Assembly (NCBI RefSeq): GCF_035046485.1
Contig: NC_085137.1
Coordinates: forward strand, 346,074,505-346,138,504
Direction: 5' to 3'
DNA length: 64,000 nucleotides
Source: Aedes albopictus
Taxonomy: Eukaryota; Arthropoda; Insecta; Diptera; Culicidae
The notes under the pieces were generated by a model that worked only from the letters and a program-made list of their open reading frames with translations, made no database searches and had not been told where the DNA came from. Below, piece by piece: positions 23,226-34,262 of the stretch (position 1 is the stretch's first letter; each line of letters opens with the position of its first letter). A program made the position numbers and the translations under genes.

Positions 23226-26200
23226 GAAGAAGCCCAAAGCAGTGAAAGCGACGAAGATTACCCAGATGAGTCGGACGAAGACCCGGATGAGGAGGAAGAG
23301 GAAACGGATGACGAACATACCGAAGATGAGAAAGGAAGATATGCCTTTAAAAACCGTCAAGCAAAGAAGGCAGCGACGGCGGTAGTTCCCCACGGGCTGG
23401 GGCCGACTAAAGCACAATTATCTGCACGCAATGGAATCACTAGGAAGCTACCCGTATTCACGGGAAAACCCGAGGAATGGCCCTTGTTCATTGGGAGCTA
23501 TAATGCTTCCAATACAGCGTGTGGTTTCAGCGATGTAGAGAACTTAGTTCGTCTACAGGAATGCTTGAGAGGACCAGCATTAGAAAGTGTCAGAAGTCAG
23601 CTGCTACTACCACAATCGGTTCCCAGAGTCATCAACAAGCTTCGTCAGCTATATGGGCGACCTGAACAACTTCTTCATCACCATCTCGACAAGATCAGGA
23701 AGCTCGAATGTCCCAAAGCGGATAAACTGTCCAGCTACATACCATTCGGTAATTCCATAGAACAGCTTTGCGACCATTTAGAAGCCGCTGAGTTGACGCA
23801 ACATCTGGTCAATCCTCTTCTGATTCAGGATTTGGTGGATAAACTTCCAGCGCAAGACAAGCGGGACTGGGTCCGCTACAAGCAGAAGAAGAAGCGAGTG
23901 ACTTTGCGAACATTCACTGACTTCGTATCCAGAATAGTAGCAGAGGCGTGCGAGGCGAATGTCAACATGGACTTCAAAACCCCGCAGGCATCATCTGGAC
24001 CCCCCTATCGCGTGAAACGTGAAAAGGGTGCTGTGTTCAACCACTGTTCCTCCGCCGAGACGTCCACAAAGTCTAAAGATCCTTCGAAGCTGAAGCCCTG
24101 CAAAGTTTGCCATCGCACAGACCATCGTCTTCGTTATTGCGAGGATTTCAAGTGCTTGCCTGCAGCAGAACGCATAAAGCTGGTCGAGCAGTGGAAGCTT
24201 TGCAAAATTTGTTTGAACGACCATGGTAAAGCTCAATGCAAGTTTCAGATTCGTTGCAGAGTAGACGGATGTCTTGCTCGTGACAACACACTGCTACATC
24301 CAATTGGGGGACCGTTAGCGATCAACACGCACATGTTAAATGGTGAGGCAGTTTTGTTCCGAATGATCCCGGTCAGTTTGCACTGTGGGGAGCACATAGT
24401 GGAAACCCTGGCGTTTTTAGACGAAGGAGCCTCTGTCACTCTCGTCGAGAAAACACTGGTTGACAGACTCGGCGTTCAAGGGACGAGAAACCCGTTGACC
24501 ATTACTTGGACGGCCGACATTCAACGTACTGAGAAGGATTCCCGGCAAATGAATTTATGGATTTCCACACGAGGTATGGAGGGGAAGATTCTACTGCGAA
24601 CGGTGCAAACAGTTCCAGAGTTGATGTTACCACAGCAAACGTTAAACGCACCTGCGCTGATGGAAAACTACAAATTTCTACAGAATTTGCCAGTTGACTC
24701 GTACTACAATAAACGTCCAGGAATTCTCATTGGAATTAACAATGTGCATGCGATTGCACCTCTAGAATCCAGACTTGGAACAATTGGAGAACCGATTGCT
24801 GTACGCTCTAAGTTGGGATGGACGATTTACGGTCCAAGTCAGAGAACCACAGGTGCACAAAGAGATTTTGTTGGTTGCCATCATGACATTAGCAATCAAG
24901 AGCTACACAACGTCCTCAAATCGCATTATGCCCTAGAAGAATCCGTTGTAGCGGTATTTCAGGAATCAAAGGAGAACCAGAGAGCCCGGAAGATTCTCGA
25001 AGAGACGACAGTGCGAATCGGCGACAGATTCGAAACCGGGCTGCTGTGGAATACTGACAGTCCTAAGTTTCCCAATAGCCTACCAATGGCGTTGCGACGG
25101 CTGAAACAACTAGAGCACCGTTTGGAGAATATGCCGCAGCTATACGAAAGCGTACGGAAGCAAATAGTGGAATATGAGCAAAAGGGCTACGCGCATCGTG
25201 CCACGCCGGAAGAAATAGCTGAAGCAGAATCGTCTGGAGCCTGGTACCTGCCCATCAACGTAGTCCTCAACCCAAAGAAACCTGGAAAAGTTCGTTTGGT
25301 GTGGGACGCAGCGGCGTCGGTTCAAGGAGTGTCGTTGAATTCCCAGTTATTGACAGGTCCGGATATGTTAGCTGCCTTACCGTCGGTGATTAATCGTTTT
25401 CGCGAACGTCCAGTGGCTTTCGGAGGAGACATCCGTGAAATGTACCACCAGTTAGTGATTCGTAAAGCTGATAGGAGGGCACAGATGTTCCTCTTCAGAA
25501 ATTCAACCCATGAGAAACCAACGGTATACATGATGGACGTTGCCATTTTTGGTTCCAAGTGTTCGCCCTGTCAGGCGCAATACATAAAAAACCGAAACGC
25601 AAAGGAGTTCGCGATACAGTATCCGGAGGCTGCAGCAGCGATTATTGACAAGCATTATGTGGACGATTACTTCGACAGCACCGATACCGTCGAAGAAGCA
25701 ACACGGATAGCAAAAGAAGTTGAACTGGTACACTCGAAGGGCGGCTTTGAAATCAGAAATTGGGTTTCTAACTCAAGGGAAGTCCTCCGCAGTTTGGGTG
25801 AGAAAAGTGCAGACCAAGCAGTTCACTTCAACCGAGATAAAGAAACTGGTACGGAACGAGTTCTTGGAATAATATGGAACCCCAAGGAGGACAAGTTTTC
25901 GTTTTCAACAGAACATCGTGAGGATTTGAAACGATACTTGAGTGGCAAAGAAATACCCACTAAAAGGATTGTGTTGAGCAGTGTTATGGGATTGTTTGAT
26001 CCACTAGGCCTACTGTCAACGTTCATTATACATGGTCGTGTTTTGATCCAGAACTTATGGCGAACAGGATGTGATTGGGACGAACAGATTGATCAAGCCA
26101 GCGAGTTGGAATGGAGAAGGTGGATCGGACGTTTACCCGATGTAGAAGCAGTCAGGATTCCTCGTGAGTACTTTGGAAGGTGGAAATCTACTGAAATTGA

Positions 26201-28388
26201 GACACTGCAACTGCACGTGTTTACTGATGCGAGTCTGCAAGCGTATGGAAGTGCAGCGTACTTTCGTGCTACAGTTGGAGACGAAGTTCGTTGTGCCCTC
26301 GTAATGGCAAGGGCGAAAGTAGCTCCATTGAAGCGGCAATCAGTTCCCCGCTTGGAGCTGATGGGGGCGTTACTCGGAGCGAGACTACTACAATCGGTTA
26401 TGACGAATCACACCCTTCCCATTCAAAAATGTTACCTATGGACGGACTCACAAACGGTTCTTAGCTGGCTTCGCTCGGATCAGCACAACTATAAGCAGTT
26501 CGTGGCATTTCGTGTAGGGGAAATTCATGAGCTGACCAACTTGACTGACTGGCGGAAAATACCTTCGAAATTCAACATTGCGGACGTTCTAACCAAGTGG
26601 GGTAGTGGACCAGATCTCAAGGACGATGGAGCGTGGTTCAACGGGCCAAATTTTCTTCAACAAACAGAAGAATACTGGCCAGCCGAGATGCTGCCTGAAG
26701 CAAATATCGCGGACGAGAGGAAAGCGGTAGTGCTGGTTCATGGAACGTGTTCTGTCGAACCGGTAATACGAGTAGAATCGTTCTCCAGGTGGATTAAACT
26801 GCTCCGAGTAACAGCAACAGTCGTTCGATTCATAAACAACTGTCGGAGAAAGATCGCTAAACAGCCCATACTATGTGCGGAGGCATCAGAAAAGCAGCGT
26901 CGACTCATAACAGCAAAGCTCGATGTACTGAAGCGTCCGTTGCTGCAAGAAGAATTGAGAAGCGCCGAATGTATCTTGTGGAAGCTAGCACAACGAGAAG
27001 GTTATGCCGAGGAAGTTCGAACACTGAGTAGGAGCGAAGAAAGTGGACCAGAAAAATCAGTTGTGCGTTTGCAGCGATCGAGCACGCTATATAAACTCAC
27101 ACCATTTTTGGACGAAGAAGGAGTGATGCGCATGGGTGGTAGAATGCAGAATTCGACAACAGCCACGTTCAACGAAAAGTATCCGATAATATTGCCGAAA
27201 GAACACGAGATAACGGATATGTTGCTGCAGGACTATCATGAAAAGTTTGGGCATGCTAACAGAGAAACAATATTCCACGAAGTTCGCCTGAGGTTCAAGA
27301 TCCCGAAGTTGAGATCAAGAATCTCACGAGTTGTGAAAAATTGTGTTTGGTGTAATGTACACCGGTGTAAACCGGCTGTGCCATTGATGGCTCCTCTACC
27401 TAAACAAAGGATAACACCAGGTTTGAGGCCGTTTAGCGCAGTTGGTCTCGATTATCTGGGCCCCATCGACGTATCAGTTGGTAGACGATCAGAGAAAAGA
27501 TGGATCTGTTTGTTTACTTGTCTGGCTATACGTGCAATCCATCTGGAAGTAGTCGATAGTCTGACAACACAGTCTTGTCTGATGGCAATTCGCAGGTTTA
27601 TCTGCAAACGTGGGGCTCCAGACGAATTCTTTTCCGACAACGGAACGAATTTCAGAGGGGCTTATAATGACTTGAAGAGAACGGTTGAGCGAATTAACAA
27701 CGAATGCGCTGAAAGAACCACGACTGCTAGAATCAAATGGAATTTTAATCCACCGGCTACGCCCCATATGGGCGGTATTTGGGAGAGGCTAGTGCGTTCG
27801 GTTAAGGAAGCATTCCGAGCACTGGATGATGGAAGAAAACTTACCGATGAGATTTTGAAAACAGTGGTAGCGGAAGCGGAAGAGATGATCAATTCGCGAC
27901 CGTTAACATACATGCCGGATTCGTCGGAAGACAGTGCGCTTACACCCAACCACTTCTTACGAGGAACGGTTAAAGGATCAGACACGATGTTCCAGGACCA
28001 AACAGATATGGCAGGAGCATTAAGGGATACGTATCGGCGTTCACAGTTTTTGGCAGAGGAAATTTGGAAGCGTTGGTGTAAGGAATATCTTCCCACTATC
28101 AATCAGCGAACCAAATGGTACACCGAACAGAAACCAATAAGGATAGGTGACTTGGTTTTCATCGTAGATGGAAATAATCGGAAGACGTGGATTCGAGGAA
28201 TCGTGGAGGACGTTCATGCTGGGACAGATGGAAGAATTCGGCGAGCAGATGTCAGAACAGCGAAAGGTGTCTTTAGGCGTGCGGTTGCTAACTTGGCGCG
28301 TATGGAAATTAGCGACGGTAAATCCGGAAATTCCGAACCGGAAGTACCGGAGTTACGGGCTGGGGATGTGTCATCACCACTGGGCTGA
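23226..28388 (+). CDS. BEL Gag-Pol main part (Gag, PR, RT, RNase H, IN)
   Basis: The frame is open from just after the TAA to a stop 20 bp inside the 3' LTR, with no ATG near its beginning, so it needs the upstream frame. It opens with an acidic run (23240-23330). Numbering from codon 23484: a Gag-like (DUF1759-type) region, then a CX2CX4HX4C knuckle from residue 206. The protease (LDEGASV) has D313. The RT has YVDD at 725-728. RNase H has FTDAS with D915. Next come an HHCC zinc-binding domain and the integrase core D1323, D1385, E1434, then a C-terminal IRIGDLVFIVD segment. This set makes, processes and inserts the cDNA. All catalytic residues checked are present. Confidence 0.9.
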   Translation, partial: EEAQSSESDEDYPDESDEDPDEEEEETDDEHTEDEKGRYAFKNRQAKKAATAVVPHGLGPTKAQLSARNGITRKLPVFTGKPEEWPLFIGSYNASNTACGFSDVENLVRLQECLRGPALESVRSQLLLPQSVPRVINKLRQLYGRPEQLLHHHLDKIRKLECPKADKLSSYIPFGNSIEQLCDHLEAAELTQHLVNPLLIQDLVDKLPAQDKRDWVRYKQKKKRVTLRTFTDFVSRIVAEACEANVNMDFKTPQASSGPPYRVKREKGAVFNHCSSAETSTKSKDPSKLKPCKVCHRTDHRLRYCEDFKCLPAAERIKLVEQWKLCKICLNDHGKAQCKFQIRCRVDGCLARDNTLLHPIGGPLAINTHMLNGEAVLFRMIPVSLHCGEHIVETLAFLDEGASVTLVEKTLVDRLGVQGTRNPLTITWTADIQRTEKDSRQMNLWISTRGMEGKILLRTVQTVPELMLPQQTLNAPALMENYKFLQNLPVDSYYNKRPGILIGINNVHAIAPLESRLGTIGEPIAVRSKLGWTIYGPSQRTTGAQRDFVGCHHDISNQELHNVLKSHYALEESVVAVFQESKENQRARKILEETTVRIGDRFETGLLWNTDSPKFPNSLPMALRRLKQLEHRLENMPQLYESVRKQIVEYEQKGYAHRATPEEIAEAESSGAWYLPINVVLNPKKPGKVRLVWDAAASVQGVSLNSQLLTGPDMLAALPSVINRFRERPVAFGGDIREMYHQLVIRKADRRAQMFLFRNSTHEKPTVYMMDVAIFGSKCSPCQAQYIKNRNAKEFAIQYPEAAAAIIDKHYVDDYFDSTDTVEEATRIAKEVELVHSKGGFEIRNWVSNSREVLRSLGEKSADQAVHFNRDKETGTERVLGIIWNPKEDKFSFSTEHREDLKRYLSGKEIPTKRIVLSSVMGLFDPLGLLSTFIIHGRVLIQNLWRTGCDWDEQIDQASELEWRRWIGRLPDVEAVRIPREYFGRWKSTEIETLQLHVFTDASLQAYGSAAYFRATVGDEVRCALVMARAKVAPLKRQSVPRLELMGALLGARLLQSVMTNHTLPIQKCYLWTDSQTVLSWLRSDQHNYKQFVAFRVGEIHELTNLTDWRKIPSKFNIADVLTKWGSGPDLKDDGAWFNGPNFLQQTEEYWPAEMLPEANIADERKAVVLVHGTCSVEPVIRVESFSRWIKLLRVTATVVRFINNCRRKIAKQPILCAEASEKQRRLITAKLDVLKRPLLQEELRSAECILWKLAQREGYAEEVRTLSRSEESGPEKSVVRLQRSSTLYKLTPFLDEEGVMRMGGRMQNSTTATFNEKYPIILPKEHEITDMLLQDYHEKFGHANRETIFHEVRLRFKIPKLRSRISRVVKNCVWCNVHRCKPAVPLMAPLPKQRITPGLRPFSAVGLDYLGPIDVSVGRRSEKRWICLFTCLAIRAIHLEVVDSLTTQSCLMAIRRFICKRGAPDEFFSDNGTNFRGAYNDLKRTVERINNECAERTTTARIKWNFNPPATPHMGGIWERLVRSVKEAFRALDDGRKLTDEILKTVVAEAEEMINSRPLTYMPDSSEDSALTPNHFLRGTVKGSDTMFQDQTDMAGALRDTYRRSQFLAEEIWKRWCKEYLPTINQRTKWYTEQKPIRIGDLVFIVDGNNRKTWIRGIVEDVHAGTDGRIRRADVRTAKGVFRRAVANLARMEISDGKSGNSEPEVPELRAGDVSSPLG

Positions 28389-28795
28389 CTAGAGTGCGCC
28401 AGTCTATACATCGACCTAGAGAACAAAGTGAACAAAACGGATGAGGAACAAAAACAAAACCTAAATTGAGAGTGGATGAAGTTGCTATTAAAAGTTATTA
28501 AAATCATTGAATTTCTATTGTTTAAACTAATAAAATAAGTAAAATTTAGTGGTCATTTACATGCAGTAATATATTTAGGTGAACTACACGCGATCATCTG
28601 TAGTTTCGGGTACTCCAAAAGCGTTTGTAAACTAGTTTAAACGTTAACTTAGCTAGTGCTAAACCGTTTTGGGCACTGAATCGAATACGTCTAGCAAAAT
28701 TGTTTCACGAGGCTAGCAGCGAAACTAAATTTTTTGAGCCGCTCTTTATAGACTGCTACAAGAAATAAGTGCTGATTCTGCAAAAAATCCGAACA
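28369..28795 (+). repeat. BEL 3' LTR
   Basis: 427 bp, a match to the 5' LTR. The pol frame overlaps its first 20 bp. It is followed by the GAAAC target copy at 28796-28800. Confidence 0.93.
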
Positions 28796-28870
28796 GAAAC
28801 AAAAATTCAAAGTGTGGAAGTGGTTATTTCGTAAGATCCGTTGTCGCGCCTGTATTGTCCCTCACAGATC

Positions 28871-29090
28871 GAAAAAAGCGTAAAATTTTGTGACATATGA
28901 TGCACATGATTGGAGCGTGGGATATCACAGAAGTTTACATGACATATCATGTAAAAGTCATAAAATATCATGTAAACTTCCATTATATGTCATGTAACTC
29001 AGCATGACTCTGTGCATTTACATGACATATAACACAAATTTACATGATATATCATGTAAACCATCATAAAAGTAAGTTTATATGACTACC
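28871..29090. repeat. cluster of TTACATGA / TCATGTAA palindromes
   Basis: The words TTACATGA and TCATGTAA recur repeatedly, often as complete palindromes, for example TTACATGATATATCATGTAA near 29041-29060. One more copy (TTTACATGACGTGTAAA) lies just right of the MITE near 29589. So the MITE at 29091 interrupts one palindromic region. Function unknown. Confidence 0.55.
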
Positions 29091-29577
29091 CGAGCAGAAG
29101 AACATACCTTACAAATACCGTACGAAGACCAACATGTGCTCTAATACCTAAAATTGTTATTGCTGCGTTATTCTACGAAATGTTATAAGAACATCACAAT
29201 AACAGTCTGAAGTATTTGAGCAGAGTTTGGTATTGATGTAGTATTTGTTGGTTTAGCAGTGAAAATAACCAAAGAACAAGATTTGCTATTACAAGATGAA
29301 GTCATCGAACAAATGAAACATTTAATAACAAGAAATGTTATTAGTTTGTTATTCAATAACTTTGAAATAACAGATACAGCACTTGAAATTTTAGGTATGC
29401 ATTCATTATTAAAATAACAAGACTTGTTATTTTCTAGGCGTTATTTTATACTAAACTTTGATATTCGTTTTTAATATTTTGCCTCTTATTATCACCTAAT
29501 AAAGGGCAAATCAAGGTATGGTAGTATTTAAGATAAATACCTTGATATGTTATTCACTTGTTATTTTCTTCTGCTCG
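29091..29577. mobile_element. 487-bp MITE with CGAGCAGAAGAA ends
   Basis: Perfect 12-bp inverted ends CGAGCAGAAGAA. The left side reads TA-CC before the TIR, suggesting a TA target, but the right border has decayed. The interior is AT-rich with many AATAAC/GTTATT words and no coding capacity. Confidence 0.65.
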
Positions 29578-30035
29578 AACTTCAGAATTTACATGACGTG
29601 TAAATCTCATTTTTTTATCTGTGCTGTATGGGCTGAGTTTCATAATGGTGTACAGTTGGTTATTACACGGTTTAGTTTAGTCAAAGACTGATACACGAAA
29701 GTAGTCGATATTGAGAACGATCTTTTGTCGTGACCAAGTTGTCGGGTGACTGTTCCAACTGTGACAGACAACTGTGCAGGTATAGGTGATACCTCGGTTC
29801 CTGTTTCCGATGACCAAGAGGACGTGGTTAACTGGCCAGAGCCGTTATTGACTTTATCCCATAATGTTCAGTACTTATAGGCCATGATGATGATCGATAA
29901 AGGGATCTTTGTGTTATCCGAACTCAAATCCAATATATTCTTGACCCGGTTTCATCACCCTCTTAAGTTCGTAAATAATAGTGTTGATCAACTGTTCATA
30001 CTGGAAAAATTCGATTGCTAATACTTTAAGGACTA
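29578..30035. other. non-coding, nothing recognised
   Basis: Apart from the palindrome remnant at its left edge I see no feature. Confidence 0.4.
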
Positions 30036-30470
30036 GGTATTTGGAGTACAGAACTCAACCTTTCTCGAGCACAAATCAGGCCAAACATTTCAATAGGTCC
30101 TATCTGCATTTGAGAGGCTCTCTTTGTTCACTTTCTCTTTCAATTATTGCAAAATAATGGTATACTTTTCAACTATTTTTGCAGTACAAATCAAAAGACG
30201 ATTGTTTTAACCATCGTTCAATGCACTCATAATATAAATAAACAGCTGAGATATTAACGAAAGAGAGGGAAATCAAAGAGAACCTCTCTTCTGCAGATAG
30301 GACCTTAAGACATGTTTGGCCTGAAATCTAGAGAACCTGTTATCTGGCTGAAAATGTCGCTCAATGTTTGCTGTGCGGAAGCAAGCATCAAGTTACATTT
30401 TCAGTCAGATACGTTTGACGGTTCTCTAGATTTTCACTCGAGAAAATTTGTGCTATGTACTCCAAATACC
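30036..30470. mobile_element. 435-bp nested foldback element
   Basis: The ends GGTATTTGGAGTACA (30036) and TGTACTCCAAATACC type (30456-30470) are inverted. A subterminal block (CAGGCCAAACAT, then AGGTCCTATCTGCA) is inverted with 30285-30322. A second palindrome sits inside at 30323-30436, with arms starting GAAATCTAGAGAACC and ending GGTTCTCTAGATTTTC. No coding capacity and no certain target duplication. Confidence 0.6.
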
Positions 30471-30854
30471 TTGTCCCGAATTTTTTGTTCATCTTCTTCA
30501 TTCTGACATTACGTTCCTAGAGTCCCATTTGGTCGGTTCGGTCGTCAGCAGCGAAGAATGCTGCTCGGTTGTGTAGTCCCGCTGGTGTCCATTCGACTTC
30601 ATTTTTCGCATTCCCGGATTATCCCGTGTGTAAACATAGGGCACGAGTACCAGTTTTAGCCAGTCTAAGGGATATTATGAAAAAAAAACAATAAATCTAT
30701 GAAAACTACGAATATGTCAAATAAAAAGTTTCAATCTAAATAATTTTAATAGAAATCAAGCTAATACTTGATTTTTGTACACGGGAAAAACTCCGTTTCC
30801 AAAAACATGTCGAAAAGTCATAAAATCATGAAATATGCCGCTTTATGATATCAT
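30471..30854. other. non-coding, nothing recognised
   Basis: AT-rich sequence with some TCATAAAATCATGAA words and no gene. Confidence 0.4.
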
Positions 30855-30874
30855 GACTACAAGTCATAATATCA

Positions 30875-31841
30875 TTTTCATTTTCATTTTGCAGCATTTG
30901 GTGGGGCAATAAGAGCGCAAGTCAATCCAAAGCCGCAGATCAGGGAGGGGTAATGGCCGTAATAGTCCGTGCGGACCACATGAACACCATCGGAAGGGTA
31001 AAGGTATAGGTTGGGGAAATGAATTGGATTAGACTTGTGGCACAATACAAATAATACCGCGAAATTTAATGAAGCAAAACTTTAACAATTTAATTCATTA
31101 TCACCGAATCCAAACATAAAATACTAGTAAAAGATAAAATATACAATATTGATTCTGATTTGAAATGTGTTAAAGCCATAAAATTATGAAATGATACCAA
31201 CTATTCTTCTGAATTCAAAAATTTGGTGAGAAAAGATATGTATTTTAAATTAATAATAAGCAGAAGTTTGTGTTAAAGATCAAAGAAAAATAATAAGTTT
31301 TCAAAACGCGATTTAATTGAATATGCTGTAAACCTGATCATGTCGTTATGAAAAATAGATGTCTACTAAAATTCCTGCTATTTTATCTGTCATGTTTCAA
31401 TATTGGAGATTAACAAAACTGGAGCCTCTGTCCAAATAATGAAAAACTTTATTTTAATACTAAGTCCACAATTTTCTACTGGCAGTCAACTCGTCAACGT
31501 TCTACTGCAAAACAATTTTTAACCTATCGTACATTGTCTCCGAGATTCCTAACGTTAATGACGAGTAAGTGCGAGTGTAACACAGAGACCTCCCATACCC
31601 ACTCTTGCGTTACATTTCTGGATCTATGCGAGCAGAACTATGACATGACTTAGAAAAATGGTGATATGCTCACAGCGGATACTCCTTTGGTTCCCAATAG
31701 CACTTACGACCGATTTCTTCACCTACGCTGAACTCCAGTTTTATCGCTAAGATCAGGATCCAAGCGGAGGTGAAGAAACTGGCTTAACTGCTATTGGGTT
31801 AAGCCCTCCCATCGCGGCAAGATCGAATATCCATGGGGAGG
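30875..31841 (-). mobile_element. 967-bp retroposed insert between 20-bp repeats
   Basis: A perfect 20-bp direct repeat, GACTACAAGTCATAATATCA, lies at 30855-30874 and 31842-31861. On the minus strand the insert ends in GCAAAATGAAAATGAAAA, which looks like a short-tandem 3' tail. Together these suggest non-LTR retroposition in minus orientation. No RT frame is present, and the interior includes a palindrome (31693-31798). The parent LINE family is not recognised. Confidence 0.55.
31693..31798. mobile_element. 106-bp palindromic MITE
   Basis: The ends CCCAATAGCA and TGCTATTGGG are perfect inverted repeats. The match continues with gaps through TTTCTTCACCT. It lies inside the 967-bp insert, so it arrived later or was carried along. 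No clear target duplication beyond TT. Confidence 0.55.
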
Positions 31842-31861
31842 GACTACAAGTCATAATATCA

Positions 31862-31989
31862 AGACAAAAACGACGAATATCATAATTTTTTTTTTTAATT
31901 TTCATAAAAAAGTCATGATTACCAAAGACGTTACGATAAATCTTTTCATGTTTACCTTTATGCAACATTACGACGCTGAGTCATGAGTC
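31862..31989. other. AT-rich flank, nothing recognised
   Basis: Short AT-rich stretch, including a T run near 31890, between the insert and the satellite. Confidence 0.4.
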
Positions 31990-34262
31990 ATCTCTATGAA
32001 GTAATCCGGGAAATACTCCAGGAATTCCTACAAGAAATATTCCGGGAATTCCTCCAGAAAACACTCCAATGTTTTCTCCAGGATTTCCTCCAAGATTTAT
32101 TCTAGGAAGTACTCCAGGAATTCCTACAAGGAATATTCCAGGAATATCTCCTAGAATTACTCCAGGAAATAAAAATTACAAAAAAAATAACTTCGAAAAT
32201 TCCTCCAGGACTTTTGCAAGTAAATCCTTCAGGAATTCCTCTAAGAATTCCCCCAGGATACTCTTTTAAAATTCCTTCACACTACATGAATTCTCCCAGA
32301 AAGTACTCCAGGAATTCCTGCAGGATTTATACAGAAATTTCTTCAAGAAATTCTTGGTCAAATTCCTGGTAGAATTCTTGAAGGAATTCCAGAAAGAATT
32401 TTTCAAAGAACTCCTGAAGAAATTCCTTAAGAAAATCTTGCTGGAATTCTTAAAATAAGTCTTGAAGGTATTCCTGAAGTAATTCATGGAAGGGAATTCT
32501 GCCAGGAATTCTGGATTGTTGGAGGAATTCCTGGAGGAGCTCTTGGATGATTTTCTGATGGAATCCCTGGGAAATTTCTTGTAGGCATTTCTGGAAGAAT
32601 TTTACAAGAATTTCCTGGAAGAATTCTTGAAGCTATTTATTGAAAAATCCCCAGAGGTATTCCTACAGTAATTTATAAAAGAATATCTGCCCAAATTCCT
32701 CGAGGAATTCTTGGAGGATTTTTTGACAGAAGCATTGGAGCAGGTTTTGGAGAAATTCTTAACAGAGATACTGTCGGAATTCCTGAAAGAATTTCTGAAG
32801 GAATTCCTGGACGGATTCTTGGAGAAATTCTTAGCAGAAGTTTTTTTTTAGGAATAACTGAAGAAATTCTTGGAAAAATTCATGGAGGAATTTTTGGAGA
32901 AATTTCTGGAGAAATCTCGGAGCAGTTCCTCGGAGGAATGCCTGGAGTTGTTCCAGGAGTGTTTTCTTGAGGGATTTCTGAAGGTTTCCTGAAGAATCTT
33001 GGAGGTATTCATAAAGAAATTGGTGTTAGATTTTTTGGATGAATTCTTGAAGGAATTTCTTGAAAAAATCCTTTGTATAGAAATTCTTGAAGGGATTCTT
33101 GGCAGAAGTCATAGAGGGACAATTGCTAAATTCTTGGGAAAGGTCCTGTAGGGTTTTTTTGGAAGAATTCTAGGAAGATGTCTTGGCGGAATTCCTGGAT
33201 CATTTTTTGGAGAAATTTCTTGAGGAATTATTGGTGGAATACCTGGAGGAATTCTTGGGGGAAATTTCTGAAGAAATTATAAGAGGAATTCCTGAAGAAC
33301 TTCCTGGTGGAATTCCAGGAAGAATTTATCAAGGAATTCCTGACAGAGTTCTCGGAGTAATTCCTGAAGGAGTTCCTTGAGTAATTTCGGGAGGAATTTT
33401 GTCGTAATTCCATAAGAACTTCTGGAGGAATTTCTGAGGATATCTCTGAATGAATTCTCGTACGACTTCTTAGAGTAATCTCAGAAGTATTTTCTTGTAG
33501 AATTACAAAAGGTTTCCTGAAGGATCTTGAAGGTATTCATGAAGGAATTTCTGGAGGAACCCTTGAAATTTCCTAAAAAATCCATGGAGGAATTTCTGGA
33601 GGATTTCCTGAAGTAATTTCTGTTGGAATTCCTTGAAAAATTTCTTCAAGAATTCCTGGTGGAATTTCTGGAGCAATGCCTGAAAGTACATATACTTACA
33701 TTTATTTGTTCAACATCATTAAGACAAGACATAATCAACAATAGTACGCCACAATTCCCGGTTCGTGGCTGTCGCTCTTCATCCTCGGTCGCGCCTGAAA
33801 GTAATCTCGCATGAATCTCTGGAGTAATTTTTGAAAGAATTTCTGGACGATTACCTGCGGATTACTGGAGAAATTCTTTGAGGAATTCCTGGAGAAACTC
33901 TAGGAAGAATTCCTGTAGGAATGTTTGGAGAATTTCTTGGCCGAAGTCTATGAGGAATTCCCGGAGAAATTGTTGGAAGAATACCTAGAGGGATTTTTTA
34001 AGGAATTCTTAGCAGAATTTTTAGAGAGAAATTCGGAGAAATTCTTGAAGAAATTCCTGGTGGAATTATTGATTACTTGAGGGAACCTTGTAGGAATTTC
34101 TGGTAGAATACTTGTAGGAACAACTCCTGGAAAAATTTTCGAGGAATTTCTTGAAAAATTCCTGGAAGAATTCTTCCAGGAATACTTGGAGGAATACCTG
34201 GAAGGATTATTTGAGGAATTCTTGGCGAAAGTCTTGGAAGAATTCCTGAAGGATTTTTTGGA
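31990..34262. repeat. 2.3-kb degenerate satellite, mostly one orientation
   Basis: The array is made of imperfect units of about 15 bp, pairing into about 30 bp, around the palindromic word GAATTC. From 31990 to about 32310 the strand reads CTCCAGGAATTCC. From there to 34262 it reads the reverse complement, GGAATTCCTGGAGGAATT. Orientation therefore flips once near 32310. Its open frames (for example 33183-33380) simply read out repeat words and are not genes. Confidence 0.8.
33689..33792 (-). mobile_element. 104-bp 5'-truncated RTE 3' end
   Basis: On the minus strand this encodes the last residues of an RTE protein (NRELWRTIVDYVLS and stop, matching NRVLWRQIVDSVLS of the copy at 4450) and ends in an AATAAATG-type tail. 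An 11-bp duplication, GCCTGAAAGTA, borders it (33678-33688 and 33793-33803). It is a clean 5'-truncated insertion into the satellite. Confidence 0.8.

Larger units (their letters stand above)
21925..28795 (+). mobile_element. BEL/Pao LTR retrotransposon, complete and young
   Basis: The element is 6.87 kb long with two 427-bp LTRs (TGTCATCACC...CCGAACA) that look identical base for base. It is flanked by a 5-bp duplication, GAAAC, at 21920-21924 and 28796-28800. Gag-Pol domains follow BEL order: PHD finger, Gag-like region, zinc knuckle, protease, RT, RNase H, integrase. A purine-rich stretch (GGGCTGGGGATG) precedes the 3' LTR. Matching LTRs mean a recent insertion. One in-frame stop interrupts the coding region. 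Confidence 0.93.

Noticed and set aside
33183..33380. 65-codon frame rich in EFLEEFL
   Set aside because: Repeat readout of the satellite, same reason.
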